DNA from: Marthasterias glacialis
Lineage: Eukaryota > Echinodermata > Asteroidea > Forcipulatida > Asteriidae
Assembly (NCBI GenBank): GCA_911728455.2
Contig: OU452227.1
Span: 11,565,110-11,629,109 of the forward strand
Length of the DNA: 64,000 nt
Direction: 5' to 3'
The first letter of the stretch is position 1; each line of letters opens with the position of its first letter. This document shows, piece by piece, positions 1 through 11,737 of this stretch. The notes under the pieces are model-generated. The model saw nothing but the letters and a program-made list of their open reading frames with translations. It was not told the origin of the DNA and searched no databases. A program made the translations under genes and the position numbers.

Positions 1-430
1 GGAACGTAAGGTGTGATAAGTTCATTGAGATAACCCGGTGCTGATCCATTGACTGCTTTCCATGTTAGGAATAATATTTTGAATTGGATACGCTCACGTA
101 CCGGCAGCCAATGGAGTCTCTGTAAAACAGGTGAAATGTGATCGAATTTTGAAGTCTTAGATAGTACTCTGGCCGCTGCATTTAGGGCATGCTGCAGTTT
201 GTCCAGATTACGCTTTGAAATATTGAACAAAAGAGCATTTCCAATATCCAGACGAGATAAAACAAAGGCATGTATTAGGATAGAAGCTGATTTGTCATCC
301 AGAGTTTTCCGAATACTGTTAACATTTTGGATATTATAATACACAGACTGACAAATCTTCTTTACATGAGTATCCATAGACATATTCATATCAAAAGTAA
401 CCCCAAGATTTCGCACAGATATCAATGAAG
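1..430 (-). mobile_element. Non-LTR retrotransposon fragment (reverse transcriptase C-terminal part)
   Basis: Read on the minus strand this stretch is open without a stop from about position 430 to the window edge. It encodes a protein like the end of the reverse-transcriptase ORF of CR1/L2/jockey-type elements. Visible motifs are VRNLGVTFD, then HVKKICQ, a LSRLDIGNALL block (usually SRLDYCNSLL), LNAAARVL, and HWLPVRERIQFKILFLTWKA followed by APGYL. In this family the region follows the catalytic YADD box, which is not in the window. The element continues beyond position 1, so intactness cannot be judged. The 5' side is cut off where the foldback element at 438 begins. Clade assignment (CR1 versus L2) is uncertain. 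Confidence 0.85.
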
Positions 431-437
431 ATACCGG

Positions 438-1172
438 TATGTACCGAGCCCCTAAAGGGACCTCAAGAATTGTTTTCTCGTGCGCACGACATAATCTCGT
501 GCGCACGACTTATTATCTCATGCGCACGAGATAATATGTCGTGCGCACGAGATTATAAGTCGTAGCACGAGATAATAAGTCGTGCGCACGAGCAAATATC
601 TTGTGCGCACGAGATAATATCTTGTGCACTAGTCTGGTTTCCAGACCCCAAAATCTCCAACTATTCTCTGTCGATTTTAGGGTCAGGTATCACCCAAATG
701 TCACGTGACAAAAAAGGAGAAATTCCCCCTTTTCCGGAAATATCCGAAATGCTCCGAACTCGTCGTCAACATTCGGACAGTGTCGTTGATGGTCGGACAT
801 TTCTTTTATTGATGTAAATTTTTGCAGGCACATCAAATTATCGTGTTTTTTTGTTTTTTCCCCCAACAAATTCAACACTATATTTGAATATATCTGTAAC
901 ATTTTCACATACTGATTATCCCAGGCTTTTTGAAAGTAAATAAAGCCCGTCATCATCCAATGACGTCGTCCACCGTTACAAGTAATGACTATTTATATCT
1001 TGCGTCATAATCATGTTTAGCTTTGGATGATGCCTGACCTAAGATTTTCAACAAGAGTCGTCTGGGAATCTTTGGTCAGGGAACCAGACTACTTGTGCGC
1101 AAAACATAGTATGTTGCGCGCACAAGATAATTTAAAAAATCTTGATGTCCCTTTATGGGGCTCCGTAGATAT
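438..1172. mobile_element. Foldback / long-TIR DNA element with palindromic tandem repeats
   Basis: The two ends are inverted copies: TACCGAGCCCCTAAAGGGAC near 440 matches the reverse complement of the segment at 1,145-1,170 with few mismatches. A second inverted pair lies inside: about 633-702 (TAGTCTGGTTTCCAG ... GGGTCAGGTATCACCCAAA) against 1,021-1,092 (TTTGGATGATGCCTGACC ... GGAACCAGACTA). Between the arm segments on the left, 477-632 is a degenerate tandem array of about 20 bp built on the palindrome CGTGCGCACG plus AGATAATA. A shorter version lies at 1,093-1,130. The centre (703-1,020) has no convincing gene. It looks like a non-autonomous DNA transposon inserted at the edge of the retrotransposon fragment; the superfamily is unknown. 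Confidence 0.65.
477..632. repeat. Degenerate ~20-bp tandem repeat with CGTGCGCACG palindrome
   Basis: About seven imperfect units of GTGCGCACGAGATAATA-type sequence, alternating with ACTTATTATCTC-type inverted versions. Each unit can pair with itself or with its neighbour. It forms part of the left arm of the foldback element. Confidence 0.75.
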
Positions 1173-1532
1173 TTGATTTGAATCTAGTTATTCAAAACAG
1201 ATCCGGCAAGAAGACAAAGACTAATGTTTAACATCGTAAAAGTATTACGTGAAGCACATAATCACTCACTCAAGACTAAAACACTAATTTGAGGTAGGCC
1301 TATAGAAAATTCCACTTTTCGGAACACCTGTGTGTCTTGTTTTCCGACAAAACTGCACAAAAACTATGCAAAAGAAAAAAAACTGATGAAAATAATTTGC
1401 ATTCACACCCAAATTTAATTTCTTTGCGTTGTCGTAGTGTGACGACCCGCGTTTTTAAATTTTCAATCCACCTAAAAAAAACGCGAACGTTGACGATTGA
1501 CGCGCAACGTGTCCTATCCAGTCAGTATTAAT

Positions 1533-2143
1533 GGCGCCAATTTCATAGCGCTCTATGAAGCCCTGTTCATACTTCACGCGAAAGCAAATTTTGGTGACGC
1601 AACAATTCAGTACAAACGCTGAGTCTCAATTGTGACGCAGGAAAATTCGCTTCGCTTTCGAAATTCGCCTGAAATTAGGCATGTGGCCTATCCACTCGAC
1701 GCGCCGCTAAAATATGGTATCCCGCAAAACTGGCATTGGTAACCATAGAGCAACTGGTCCCCTCTTATTCTTCTTTGATTTGTGACTTGTCTTAACTGTA
1801 TGCAGTTGATGGTGACCGCATGAAAACGAATCATTTGAATATGATTGCGTCAAAATACTTGCATTTTGCAACGCGCGAACTCATTTTCACATGCGCGTAC
1901 GTACCAAGCCCCTGGCGCTCGAAAGTTTTTAACAAGCGTGAAGTCAGTTTTGGGAGCCAATCACCATTGTTCGGTTGCCTACCAAGATGGCGGATCAAGA
2001 CTCCGCCCATGGCTGGTGACGTCACGCGCAAAAAAACTGGCGCGCTGCCCATGGTGGCGAGGTTGGGTTAGCAGCGCTATGAAATGGAATTTGCACAGTA
2101 AGCACAAAATTGGCCGTTAAGCAGCTCTATGAAGTTTGGCCAA
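1533..2143. mobile_element. Probable MITE, GGGCC(C/A)AATTTCAT-type ends
   Basis: The left end GGCGCCAATTTCATAGCGCT and the right end at 2,117-2,143 (reverse complement TTGGCCAAACTTCATAGAGC) are related inverted repeats. They resemble the ends of the elements at 11,738, 15,349 and 63,437. The interior is GC-richer than its surroundings, with overlapping open frames on both strands (1,820-2,120) that show no protein similarity I recognise. The element lies just upstream of the TSSK-like kinase gene, so it may overlap its promoter. Confidence 0.4.
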
Positions 2144-2438
2144 TGGAGATAATTGATTCTCATTCGGAGTCGTTGGCAAGCTGTGCGTGTGGCGCGTGTT
2201 ATAAGACAATGCGCCGGCAACGCTCACAAACACACATTCTTTAATTACATGACAACAATAACAAAGAAAAGCAAATCAAGGAAAACATCATTGGCGGGAT
2301 TGATCAACTTCAGGGGGGTGGGGTAGTTTATTCAATAACCAACTAAACTGAACAGTTATCCACTATATAAAATACCTTAATGTTTCAAACGGAACAAATG
2401 AAATAAATTGGTAAGTTATTGTAACTTTGGTAAAAAGA

Positions 2439-5400
2439 ATGGGGGAGCGTATCTTCTACACGGATGAAACTCTTCATTTGAAGAGGAAAGGTAATGGAGT
2501 TTGGATGCCAGAGAAAGGAAAATCTGTATGGGATTCTCTCTGTCTGGATCTCGTGGATGAAGGAATCATCGGTGAAGGGCCTTATTCACAAGTAAGTCGA
2601 CCAAGTACGATGTAATATTTGCAACATTATAATGGGGTCAAAGTAATCTGGTTTTCTGCCGATGTACGGAAAAGCTGTAGCCCTGGTATGACGTCAGTCT
2701 CCGTTCCCTGCCAATAAGACTGACGTCATACCTAGTAACATTCTATACGTTGTGTGCACAGTGGCATTATTGAAAATAATGAAGACGAACTTGCTTATTT
2801 GACATGTTTTGAGGTAGTGTTGGTTTGGAAACATTTCGATCTTTGGTTTTTTTTAAACTTATTTTATATGATCATGTCTTTGTTTATGTTGTATGAATAT
2901 CTCCTGGCTATGAGCCGTATGTTTTAGTTACGCACCAATAATATCCGACATGGACCATTATGTCCGACGACAACTTTGAACCAATGCGTCCGACCCATTG
3001 TGTCCGACGATGCGGACATAAGGTGACTTAGGTTGGACAATGGTTCATCAGACACACTGGGTCGGACATAATGGTTCAAAATTGGGAACACATGGAACAA
3101 TCCGGTTTGACATGGATTACAGGTGAAGAAAGTCTACTCTCGGAAACTCAACAAACATTTCGCGTTTAAGAAAATCTCCAAACTGCGAGCTCCTCGAGAG
3201 GCGGTGAATACTTTTTTACCAAGGGAAGTGACGATCATGCAACAGCTTGCTCACGAACGACTGGTAAGAGACGGCAAACGGAAACCATAAAGTTAGTCTT
3301 TAGCCCAGGTTGGACTCGATCCTCCCTTCATACATTGGGTCGCAGTGATATGAAGACAGGGAGTCCAACCTGTGCTAAACTAGTTAGTCGTAAGCCTTGC
3401 ACTAAAGTCAATGATACTAATAATGGGTATCATAAAATAAATTGTTGTGTAAATGTCAAAACTACGGAGCTCTGGAAGTGCTATCCGACATGTTGAGATC
3501 TTGAGATAATTTACCGCAGGATGATGACATAAGCGGAAGATGGCGACATCCTGAGATAATTCTTCTTGGGATGACTTCATCCTAAGTAAGATGTCGTCTT
3601 CTCGATATTCTTTATCTTAGGATGTCGACATCATGAGAGTAGAATGTCGACTTCCCGAGATAAATTATCTCGGGATGACGACATGCTGAACGTATGATGT
3701 CGACTTCCCAAGATAAATCATCATGGGATGATAACATCCTGAAAATGTCGAGAACCGGACCCAAGATAAATCATCTTGGGAAGACAACAGACTACTTTCA
3801 GGATGTCGTCGTCCCGAAATAAATTATCTCGGTTCGTCGTCATCTTACGCTTATGATGTCATTATCCTGCAGTAAATTATCTCAGGATCTCAACAAGTTG
3901 GATGGCACTTCCAGAGCTATGAACAACCCTTCTTAAGAAGGCCGTGTCCGGATTAATGGCTTTGACGCACTGGCTATGGCCCGATTGCTGAAAAGACTTA
4001 TTCTCCAACGTTGTCGCTGGATGCAGCCATAGCCGAAGTCGCTTGAGCCTAATTCCTGCAATCACCTTCAGTTACCGGTGTGATTTCTTGGTGCAATTGC
4101 AGTCATGAAAACCTAATTTGTCCCTACGAAAAAGTAACCAGACTATTTTCCTTCTGGCCTCGGTTTGGTATAATACATTAACATGAATTTGGAATACTTA
4201 GAAATAGCTGCACCATGAGGTCTACGAATACGGTTCCTGAATGACTTTTGATTATTGTACAATGTGCGATCACACTTAACAACTGCATCACACCGCAAAA
4301 ATTTCCCAGAGTGGCCTTGTTGATTGTTCTAGATTGATATGGAATCTGTGTTAGTGACGGAACACTACACCTTCATCTTGATGGAATATCTGCCACGTGG
4401 GGACTTGACTGGATACATCAACAGACGAGGTTAGAATCTGTCCGCATCTCGCACTCACAAACCCAAATCGATATTTCCGTCTTAAACACTTCCATGATTG
4501 TGTGAGATGAGTGTTTCTCAAACCTCGGGTCTTATTTTGACTAGGCGAATAAAATTAAATCGAGTGTTTCTTATTTTATACTACAGTGGTCCAATATCAC
4601 TGAGTGGGATATATTGTGTAAATGTGAGATTTTTGGTGCGGTGTTAGTTATAAGTGCTGTATACTGAGAATTGTATCTCGTGTAAATTAAGATGTGTAGT
4701 GTATTGTGGTGTAGAATTGTTATAATGTACATGAATGATTATAATTTGTAGAGGCTACCGTACCTTTGCGAAAAGGATTCGCGTGTGCTGTTCCCTAACC
4801 ATGGTGCCAAATTAAAATTTTGTAGTGATCTGTCGTGTACAAGTGTTGTATGAACATGAATGGTAATAATTGTACGCAGGTCACCTTTGCGAAGAGGAGT
4901 CTCGAATGCTGTTCCATCAGCTATTGGATGCAGTCAGTTACTTACACGCGTTAGATGTTGTACACAGGGATATCAAATGTGACAACATCATGCTGGACGA
5001 ACAGTATAACATCAAACTTGGAGGTAATACTCTTAAATTTGGGGGAGGAAGTGACTTCCGTTTACATCATTGTTGAGATGAACATTAAAGATGTATGGTC
5101 CGTGCTCAAGCCGATTTTACCTTGAAAATGATTTGATTCCATCGAACGAAATTTAAAAGAGGATGTTAATTTATGACGAATACAATTAATAAATCGCATG
5201 CTGACCTTGTAGATGGCTATAAAAATGTTGTTTTTGAAACAATTATCCTGGCCAACAATCCATGTCCGCTGCCGGTACCCAGAATCAACACAACGTCATT
5301 TCGCCTGCATTCTGTCTCTGTGTCGCAAGGAATCCAGCTGAAATAGAGCAGGCAGCTCGCGGAATTTATTTATTGTGCTTCACAAAAAAAAATCATTTTG

Positions 5401-8400
5401 TTCTAAAATTAATTACTCTGTCATTATTCGTTGGTGGATTTTTTTCTTTCAATGTCTCATTTAAAAGTTAATATCTTTGGTCAACATACAAAAATAGCAA
5501 TTCAACCTTTGGATTTATTTGTCATGGTAAAATCAGCTTGAACACCGATCATCTTTATGAAATGAATTATAAATTTAAAATAAATAAAATCTATCGTTCA
5601 CCATGTTTCGTAGCTGTTGTGTATCGTAGTTATGTAAAAAAAATAATTAACAAAACTATGGACAGCAAAATGCAAGGCTATAAGAATGATAAGAAAACTC
5701 ATGAAGAAGCACTATTTTCCCACAAGATAAGAATTTAGGCAAAATCTACAATGTACACGAGGGCGAAATAAAGAGCTGCAGCAGTGACGAGGTTCAAAAA
5801 TTATCTAAAATAATAATGATAATATTTCAACAAAAGTAATCAAACGGAACAACGGATGACATGACAAAATGAAGATTTACAAGCTATAACACGATAAAAC
5901 TTACGGCGATGGAAGATGATTAAAAAACGAAAAAACAAGAAAGCTAAAAATGTGCTGGGCAGGAAGTAACAGGGACCTCATGATATAATCAATTTTATTT
6001 TGACACGTACAGATTTCGGTTTTGCTGCAATGTGTGAGGCTGGGCAGAAACTAGATGAATTCTGTGGATCGTACGCTTACACTGCGCCTGAGATCCTAGC
6101 CGGTGAACCCTACAACGGCAAGAAAGCTGATGTGTGGAGTATGGGTAAGAGTTTGTTACAACAGAAACGTATGAAGAGAGATGGTGTTGTGCGTCTGTTA
6201 CGCGAGAAAATGTCCGACGAGAATTTAAAGAACCATTATGTCCGACCCGTTGTGTCCGACAAATCGTTATCTCCGACCCATTGTGTCCGACAAACCGTTA
6301 TGTCCGACCCATTGTGTCCGACAAACCGTTATGTCCGACCCATTGTGTCCGACAAACCAATATGTCCGACGCATCCGACGGACATAATGGGTCAGACGTA
6401 ATGGTTAGTCGGACACAAGGGGTCGGGCATAATGGTTCAAAATAGTCGTCGGACATCATAGTCCATGTCGAACACCAGTGTGTAACATGCGTCCAAAAAA
6501 GACTATCATTGCCCGTAAAATGGCCGACTTTACACTGTATGACGTCAAGGTTTTTATGCGGTTTTTATTTTCTTCAAATACTTTTACATAATACATTGGT
6601 TAATAAAAAGGAAGATGAAATTGAGAAAATCACAAATCTTTCACGGTTTCAACGACAAGAATATCTGCTTAATACTAACTGAACCTCTTTATTACGTCAA
6701 CGATGACAGTACGATGACAGTACACTTTAAAGGCGCGATTATTACGAGTTGCCGAGTTATACATCCACTGTCACGTGATCAAGTCTCCTTGCATTACTTG
6801 GAATAAAAACACCAGGCTTTATGATTGTTTTCGTTCACAGGTGTTGTGTTGTATGCTATGTTGTGTGGCCGACTACCGTACCACGACGAGACGCTAGACA
6901 TTCTCGTTGAAAACATACACAATCCACGGGGCAAGTTGCTCTTCCACAAGAAAGTGTCCAAAGGTAGTCAGAAACGATCCATGTATTCAAAACACGTGTT
7001 TAATAATAACAAGGGCTTGGATGACATTTCTACTTCTGTCGATAAGGATTAACCCGGGCAACCCCGTCCTCAGACGTATCGATTCGGAAATTTCTGTCTT
7101 TAACGGTAAATACTTGGCTGAAGTTGTACAAACTTCAGCCAAGTATTTACAGATGTCATGACTGAGTCAGTTTCCCTTATATGCATGTTTATTGCTGAAT
7201 ATTCGAAATTAAAAAGTCACATCCCCTTAATATGATCCCTGTCCTGCCGTTTCCCAGGTTGTATCCATAGAGCTATATATTATAGCTCTATACGTTCAGG
7301 TTAAATGCTTCTGACTGGCACCCCGAAAAAAGATTTTGACAATATAAGGAGACCGCTAACAATGGGCTGGATAGCTCAGTTAGTAGTTAAAATCCCGCTT
7401 CAGTCTTTTTTCTTTGTTCTCCCTAAAGTTGAAAAAAATAATTAACAAAAGGAAAAAAGCTAAGGTAGATATAGGAAGTGCTGGATCTTCTTGGTTTGCT
7501 TTCAGATTGCCGAGATTTTGTACGCTGCATGTTGACTGCCGATCCTAAATCCCGAACGAGCATCAGTAAGCTGAAGCGGATGAATTGGTTGAATAAACCC
7601 ATCGATATGTCGACCGCTGACTACAAGACACCTCAGTCCTCATTCGAATCAATCGGTGAGTATTAAACTGGACACATGTTTATTTTATCATCCTAAGATT
7701 TGTGATTGTGATGTGACATTACACTTTGCTGGGCAGTTAAAGAGACCCATTGACTTCAAATCTCTTAAAATTTTGCTATTTCGAATTGCTCCTTATCCTT
7801 TTTGAAAGTTGTTCATGCAAGAAATTACATGTAATTAGAAGGTAGTGATTCAAAAAACATAAATTTGCCTGTCGGAAATACAACCAGCGGAACCACACCC
7901 ACGGTCCGCCATTTTGTGGAGTCAAAAATTGGGTTCTACAAAATGGCTGACCATGTTCTATCACAAAATTAAACAAAAAACACACAGTTTCAAGGGAAAT
8001 TTATGTGAATCATTAGGCCTATATCCCACTTTTAAAATATCTTTCCAACCATATTCAATTCTTAACAAACGCTTTTATAGCCCAAATCGCCCATTCCGAA
8101 GGCAACGTGTCTCTTTAAGATCGATTTGCACTTGAGATCAGTCTTTAATATCTCTTTGTGAAATCGAGCTCAGTCATCCAATAATATTCTCAGTTCTTTT
8201 GTTTTTTAGGTAGATTGACTCTTTGACTGGGAGGAAAACAATCTAAAAATATTGTTTGTGGTAAACCTAAAGTAACTATTTCTCTGATTAGAACCAACTC
8301 CCGGCGGCAGGCCTCGCCGCGCCTCTCTCGACATGACTGTCGAACATGGATTCTCAGAAAGTCAACGACAGATGGTTAATGAAAAACAACGCCCCCATAC

Positions 8401-10098
8401 TGTTACAGACGTGCTCCGAGCCGTTGCTGTCAGACGTGCGTAAGTTCCACTTTCCACTTAATTTTTTTCTTATCATTATTGTTATAATATATTTATAGTG
8501 ATGGGACCAAGGATGCCTTATGAGTTAATTGATCACTGTAGCTCTCAAGCCTGAAGAAACCTGTCTACAAGGATGCTTGCTATGTGAATCAGAAACACCG
8601 GTGTAAGTTCCCCTACTCTTCCACGATAAGTGTTCTGTGTTCTTTTACGTGCACTACCCATCCTAGTACACGGGACCTACGGCATAATGTCCCATTCGAA
8701 GGACGAAGCAAATGGTAAAATATCTTGCTCAAGAACACAAGTGCCACGACCGGGATTCGAACCCTTATTCTGCTACTGACAACACAAGAACTCGAGTCTG
8801 GTGATCAAGACCGCTCGGCGATAATCCACGAATACTACTGTGTTATCTACTGTATAGTTGTTGGCGGGGCTAGACCAAGGACCAAGCAAGAAGTGATGGA
8901 ACAAGCGACCAAAAGCGGGTAGCTCTAGCTGCCAAACGCCATGGCAGCCCGAACTGCTTTAAAACGAAGGAGAGGGAAATTAACCTTAATATTTTCCGGT
9001 AAACAAAATTGGTATAAACGCAGACTAAATAATATTGTTTGATTTGATTGTAAAAACTGTACAACTTTGTTTCTACACTATTTTCTAAATTAATAAAGCT
9101 TTTTTATTTTTATTTATATCGTCATACTTTAATTAATGACATTATGTGTTGGTATCTTGATCCCAAGATTCGGCGAGAGTGCGACCGATATCCACAAGCA
9201 TGTTGGTCTCAAACCAGGGGCTCATCTTAATGCCAATGATGTTGGCTTGACCGGACCAGCAGGTCGAAGGATCAGTGTTCAGCTCAGTCAGCAAAACTGT
9301 AAGTCTTGGTATGGTGTAAATAATCTCACGTGGAGGTAACATTTCGTCAGTGGATAATTTTTAAACTCAAAGTCCATATTTCAAATGAAGGGGGGGGGGC
9401 ACCAGGGCCGTGCCTCCCCCTCTTTTCCATAGTTACGCCACTGCGTAGAAAATAGTGTTGAACATAACATAGTACTGGCTGTCTGTTTCTGCTTTACTAC
9501 CGTACTGAGGCTATGTAAACTTGGTCCTGGCACCGTGGGGCATGGCAAACACTGATAAACCCTTGTTTTTATTGCTGGTACATTCCGCTTCACCACTTCA
9601 TTTTGGTCTGTTTTCCCCTCAGTACCAGTATTTACAGGTATGACGAAACAACCCACTTCCACGGCTCAGCAGCCTGCAGGTCGTGGCGTCCGCCGTGCCA
9701 GCCTGATGCCCGACCGTAAAGACAGTCTCTCCATACTCACTTCAGCAGCGCGTCGAGGTAGCCTCAATCGCGGCTCGCTGGCTCAATTTCACGGCAACCT
9801 TCGAGCGAGTGGCTCCCAAATCATGATGTCCAATCACGATCTAATGGCATCAGCCATCAGTCTCAATCAGAGTAAAATAGACAAGGAGCTCCGCGACATG
9901 CATTTTTACATGGGGGCCAAAGTGGCCAGAGCTGCCGGGTCCAAGCGTCACAAGTCAGCCGAGTGTACCCGCCGTAACTCGGTCTTCACAGAGGACATGG
10001 AACTGCGTAGCGTTCCGAACGCACTGAGTGCAGCTGAGCAACAAGTCGTCAATACGTTCAGGTCAAAATGTGAGAAAATTATATACATGGTTGCTTAG
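2439..10098 (+). CDS. TSSK-like serine/threonine protein kinase, 10 coding exons
   Basis: Exons: 2439-2591, 3123-3263, 4333-4429, 4880-5023, 6013-6144, 6841-6963, 7506-7655, 8292-8439, 9168-9298, 9623-10098. All borders are GT-AG, phases agree, and the sum is 1,695 nt (564 aa plus stop). The ATG at 2439 follows an in-frame TAA 27 nt upstream. Kinase landmarks: glycine loop IGEGPYSQV (residues 44-52), ATP-binding Lys67 (FAFK), HRDIKCDN (D161), DFG (D179-G181), FCGSYAYTAPE (195-205), DVWSMG. LPRE plus the FCGS-AY-APE block point to the testis-specific kinase (TSSK) family, which acts in sperm formation and motility in animals; that role here is inference. Glu194 occupies the place of the usual activation-loop Thr. 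The C-terminal ~250 residues extend well beyond typical TSSKs (about 270-370 aa), are low-complexity, and hold four RRxS motifs. The exon at 9168 has a weak acceptor. The last exon could start at 9623 or, in frame, at 9638. A possible donor near 10,069 means the true C-terminus could differ. Confidence 0.88.
2946..3115. mobile_element. Short foldback element with TGTCCGAC repeats (intron 1 of TSSK-like gene)
   Basis: TCCGACATGGACCATTATGT, then GTCCGACCCATTGTGTCCGA, is mirrored by GGTCGGACATAATGGTTCAA further right. The left end is the same as the reverse complement of the right end of the larger copy at 6,211-6,470, so both belong to one family. It ends a few bases before the acceptor of exon 2 at 3123. 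Confidence 0.6.
3467..3919. mobile_element. Foldback element with GATGTCG/CCCGAGATAAATTATCTCGGG repeats (intron 2 of TSSK-like gene)
   Basis: The left end AGCTCTGGAAGTGCTATCCG and the following 70 bp match the reverse complement of 3,845-3,919, including GAGATCYTGAGATAATTTAC. The interior is tiled with imperfect 40-bp units containing local palindromes such as CCCGAGATAAATTATCTCGG and CCCAAGATAAATCATCTTGG. No coding capacity is visible. It is a non-autonomous element of unknown superfamily. Confidence 0.65.
3939..4046. mobile_element. Relic MITE related to the element at 10,688
   Basis: GGCCGTGTCCGGATTAATGG at the left and GCAGCCATAGCCGAAGTCGC at the right resemble the inverted ends of the better preserved copy at 10,688-10,822. 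It is diverged, so the assignment is tentative. Confidence 0.35.
6211..6470. mobile_element. Foldback element with 31-bp tandem TGTCCGAC repeats (intron 5 of TSSK-like gene)
   Basis: Three to four 31-bp units (CCGTTATGTCCGACCCATTG plus TGTCCGACAAA) fill the left arm. The right arm is their inverted complement (GGACACAAGGGGTCGGGCAT AATGGTTC). The centre is TATGTCCG (6,361-6,368) facing CGGACATA (6,379-6,386) with a 10-nt loop. It starts about 65 bp after the end of exon 5. A short frame running out of that exon into this repeat is read-through and not coding. Confidence 0.7.
7362..7400 (+). repeat. tRNA-like fragment (possible SINE head)
   Basis: GGGCTGGATAGCTCAGTTAG resembles the 5' half of a tRNA, including an A-box. 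No matching 3' half or cloverleaf follows, so this is at most a truncated tRNA-derived repeat. Confidence 0.3.
8577..8840 (-). mobile_element. tRNA-headed SINE-like repeat
   Basis: On the minus strand a tRNA-like head (CGCCGAGCGGTC, then GGGTTCGAATCCCGGTCG with a B-box) is followed by CACTTGTGTTCTTGAGCAAG, a GTCCTTCGAATGGGACAT block, a GTAGTGCACGTAAAAGAACAC block and CACCGGTGTTTCTG. The same order of blocks is seen at 25,268 and 29,080, so these are copies of one family. It lies in the intron between TSSK-like exons 8 and 9. Confidence 0.75.
9388..9446. repeat. Partial hAT-like MITE end
   Basis: A G-run followed by GGCACCAGGGCCGTGCCTCC and ending ATAGTTACGCCACTG. The last 15 bases match the terminal repeat of the intact elements at 38,949 and 61,055. 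No matching left end is found, so it is truncated. Confidence 0.4.
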
Positions 10099-10687
10099 CA
10101 ACTGTTTTATTCAAAACTGATTTTTCTTAGAAACAAACTTTCCTCATAGGTCTAAATCACCCCCGCCCCTTGATCTGAATTTGCAAAGTATATGCAAGGG
10201 CATTCAATCCAGAACAACACTGATTCAGAACAAATAACAGCTAGATTGCAAATGATAGTTCTTTTTAATGACTTCTTATTTTTAATTATTTCGCAAATAT
10301 TACATGGCAAAAGGAAGTGGAATTGAACATTTTAAGCTAAGCACAAGAATACACAAACTGAAAAAAACATAACTTCCACATCCGAGTGATGAATTTGCCG
10401 CAAAAAAAAATCAAACCGTCTATCACAATTCCCAAAATGATGCATATTTGCAATCGGTTGTTCTCGAGTTTCATTGTCTTCCGCAAGAAGAGTTTTGAAA
10501 CACAAAAGACTCCATGGTTGAGACCTTTATCATTGTGTGTCCATCTTTGTTGGGTTCCCTGATCACAGTGATAAAGACAATTTTCGTTCCACAAAGGGAC
10601 CAGGCTACTTTTAACTTCCAGCCTCAGGTTGGTTACATTTGGATGAATGGCAAAAAAGCAAGAGCCGCACGATGAAAAAGGTCTAGT

Positions 10688-10822
10688 AAGCCGTGTCCGA
10701 GTCCGAATTGGCGGGCTACAGCTACGGCTACATTTCCGCGCCATCGCGCGTTGAAGTATATAGGATATCCCAAGCAAAACCCTTAGCAACAGCCGCAGCC
10801 GCTAATTCGGACAGGCCTCAGC
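10688..10822. mobile_element. Short inverted-repeat element (MITE)
   Basis: AGCCGTGTCCGAGTCCGAAT plus TGGCGGGCTACAGCTACGGC at the left faces AGCCGCAGCCGCTAATTCGG acaggcct at the right. About 135 bp, GC-rich compared with its surroundings, no coding capacity. Confidence 0.55.
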
Positions 10823-11737
10823 ATGTGTGATGAACAACCGGAACATTTCGAATTAAGATGCATGATGGGGGAACAGAGATAGACTGTAAAATGATTTTTA
10901 CTGATCAATGTTACTCCAAAGATTTCTTTAACTACACCATTCAATAAAATAAATGAATTAACTCCTTCCACAAACGCATGTGATCAAGTAATGAACAATT
11001 GTAAGAAAGAACAAAATACATTTTGTTCTATTTAAAACTTTCAAACGAGTATTTTTTTTAAGAGGAGACAATACTTTGGTAAACTGTTACTTTGTAAAAT
11101 TATATGTGCATGTACAATAATGGAAATGAATAAACAAGAATAGAATGCTGACTAATAAGAGGTGAAATAAACTATGCTTTAAAATTAACCTTCAATTGAG
11201 AAGCAATGGAATCCTTGCAATGCCTTTTTCTTTCATACTTATTTTTGGTGCAATGCACTGGAGTCATAGCTTTTTTTTAAGGGCTTTCAATTTGCCTTTT
11301 ATAAATTTCTACTTGGGAGAACCAGCCATAAAACGTACACATGACACGGTATTTTAGCTGGTAACTTATTGTAACCCTTTTAAGCTTGATAAAAGCAGCC
11401 TAATTCACTCTACACTAGTGGAACAGATAGAAGAGATATTTGAGGGAATTTTACCTTTGATGATACATGCATGGAATATGTGAAAGATATTTGACTTTGG
11501 AGCCATCGGAGTTTTAAATTTTGAAAAAAAGTATATTGGTAGAATAAGCAATTTTCAAAATTTAAAAATGGCTGCTATTGCTGGTTATTCTACCTATACT
11601 TTTTCGAAGGACAAAGCTCCGTTGGCCCTTTATAGCCAAATATTTTTCCCATAATCCGTGCCAAATTCCAGGCATGTATCATCAAAGGCACAGTCCATCA
11701 CCTACCTGCCGTGCTTGTACATGACATAGTAACCCAA

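Noticed and set aside
690..956. 88-codon minus-strand open frame
   Set aside because: It lies in the loop of a foldback element and shows no recognisable domain.
6145..6401. Plus-strand frame extending TSSK-like exon 5 into SDKSLSPTHCVRQ-type repeats
   Set aside because: It crosses a good donor at 6,144/6,145 into the foldback element; the next exon at 6,841 continues the kinase domain in phase.
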